The notes under the pieces are model-generated. The model was not told where the DNA came from, made no database searches, and saw only the letters and a program-made list of their open reading frames with translations. A stretch of DNA of 23,095 nt, taken from positions 1 to 23,095 of the forward strand of contig JAKSKC010000012.1 of the NCBI GenBank assembly GCA_024401945.1. The letters are read 5' to 3'. A program made the position numbers and the translations under genes. The first letter of the stretch is position 1; every line of letters starts with the position of its first letter. Shown piece after piece: positions 22,298 through 23,095 of this stretch. Source of the DNA: Bacteroidales bacterium. GTDB taxonomy: Bacteria > Bacteroidota > Bacteroidia > Bacteroidales > UBA932.

Positions 22298-23095
22298 ACC
22301 GTCCTGAATGCGTTGTATCGCGCAATCCCTGCAAGATACTCTTTTTGAGGCGAATCTTCAAAAATTTCCAGAGCGTGCACGGCCTTTGCAACGAATTCAT
22401 CGAGACGGGCGGCCGCATAGGCCACTCCGCCTGCAGACAGGACCGTGCTGACCATATCGGAGCAGCATTCCGGGTGCGCAGGTATGGATTTCACCGTTTC
22501 ACGGAGTTCGGCCTCCCTTTCAGGAAGATTCCTGAAGGCGCCGAGCAGCGGAAGCGTTATCTTCCCTTCCCGCAGGTCAGCTCCGAGCGGTTTTCCCAGC
22601 CCTTCGTCCCCCACATAATCGAGGATGTCATCCTTTATCTGGAATGCGCATCCAAGCGCAACGGCATAGCTTCTCACGGCCTCGACCCGCTCATCGGAAG
22701 CTCCGGAAGAAACGGCTCCGGAAATACAGGCGCTTTCGAACAGGGATGCCGTCTTGCAGTAAATTATCTTCAGGTAATCCTCTTCGGTGGTGGATGCGTC
22801 GGATGATTTCTGCAACTGGAGCATCTCCCCTTCGGAAAGGTCCATAAGAGTTTTGGTGAACATCCTGATCACCTTCCTGTTGTCGGGCACTCCCACTATG
22901 AGCTTGACCGCCTTGGAAAGCCAGAAATCCCCTATCAGCACGGCAGCTGAAGGTCCCAGGACGGCCGACAGGGTCGGGGCGCCCCTGCGGAGGGAACTGC
23001 CGTCAACCACGTCGTCGTGCATAAGCGTGGCATTGTGAAGCATCTCGGATGCCGCCGCATAACAGCAGGAACTTTCATTCACCCCGCCGCAAAGA
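22294..23095 (-). CDS. ispB: Long-chain polyprenyl diphosphate synthase, 5' end outside window
   Basis: The C-terminal 266 residues of a trans-polyprenyl synthase, probably of the C35-C40+ group that makes menaquinone side chains; the start lies beyond the right edge. Visible are the first Asp-rich motif HDDVVDGSSLRRG, FQIKDDILDYVGD (second Asp-rich motif), LGKPLGADLREGKITLPLL (KxxD/E region) and the C-terminal helix bundle. The residue five before DDVVD is Ala, which leaves the product pocket open as in octaprenyl/heptaprenyl synthases, unlike Phe at that position in the synthase at the left edge. The GTG at 23082 is internal: the frame continues upstream through LCGG. It heads the operon holB-ricT-gldH-trmB. 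The family is certain and chain length is inferred. Confidence 0.93.
   Translation of the reverse strand, partial: LCGGVNESSCCYAAASEMLHNATLMHDDVVDGSSLRRGAPTLSAVLGPSAAVLIGDFWLSKAVKLIVGVPDNRKVIRMFTKTLMDLSEGEMLQLQKSSDASTTEEDYLKIIYCKTASLFESACISGAVSSGASDERVEAVRSYAVALGCAFQIKDDILDYVGDEGLGKPLGADLREGKITLPLLGAFRNLPEREAELRETVKSIPAHPECCSDMVSTVLSAGGVAYAAARLDEFVAKAVHALEIFEDSPQKEYLAGIARYNAFRTV

Noticed and set aside
22294..23082. GTG at 23082 as the start of the right-edge prenyl synthase
   Set aside because: The frame stays open to the window edge with family-like sequence (LCGG), and the conserved GGKRLRP-type region must lie upstream, outside the window.

Overview
The window looks like a chromosomal core-genome segment of a Bacteroidota bacterium, most likely of the order Bacteroidales. 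The signs are TAnnTTTG-type -7 promoter boxes (a Bacteroidota hallmark), BACON-domain lipoproteins, an Oar-like TonB-dependent receptor, a GldH lipoprotein, and the gene order prenyl synthase-holB-ricT-gldH-trmB. The base composition is fairly GC-rich for the order. Genus cannot be fixed from the sequence alone. I see no tRNA, rRNA, CRISPR array, insertion sequence or prophage, and no stretch over 300 bases without a gene.

Left part (1-4423): a short-chain prenyl diphosphate synthase runs off the left edge on the minus strand. It diverges from rsgA through a 54-bp spacer holding two facing -7 boxes. A minus-strand block follows: rnr (RNase R), a YtxH-like protein, a holin-like two-helix membrane protein and a 57-residue basic protein. 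The 3' end of the last overlaps the end of rsgA.

Middle part (4437-16300), all minus strand: an Oar-like TonB receptor and a BACON/OB-fold lipoprotein form one unit that ends in a hairpin terminator. A second unit follows with its own promoter: a BACON/OB/NUC1-nuclease lipoprotein, an endonuclease/exonuclease/phosphatase-family lipoprotein, an M3 peptidase lipoprotein, gpmI, manA and then rnr. The first five proteins all carry export signals. I propose they form a nucleic-acid (and protein) scavenging locus, with OB-fold domains shared between the binding lipoprotein and the nuclease. This is inference.

Right part (16300-23095): metK-smpB-miaA runs on the plus strand, and facing it is the minus-strand operon long-chain prenyl synthase (cut by the right edge)-holB-ricT-gldH-trmB. 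Four points stand out. The smpB gene has no ATG, GTG or TTG near its conserved N-terminus; it has a CTG overlapping the metK stop as CTGA, seven bases after AGGAG. MiaA lacks about 40 residues of its usual middle region and carries five cysteines in an N-terminal extension. The miaA and trmB genes overlap tail to tail by 86 bp. Several -7 boxes sit so close to start codons that leaderless mRNAs are likely.
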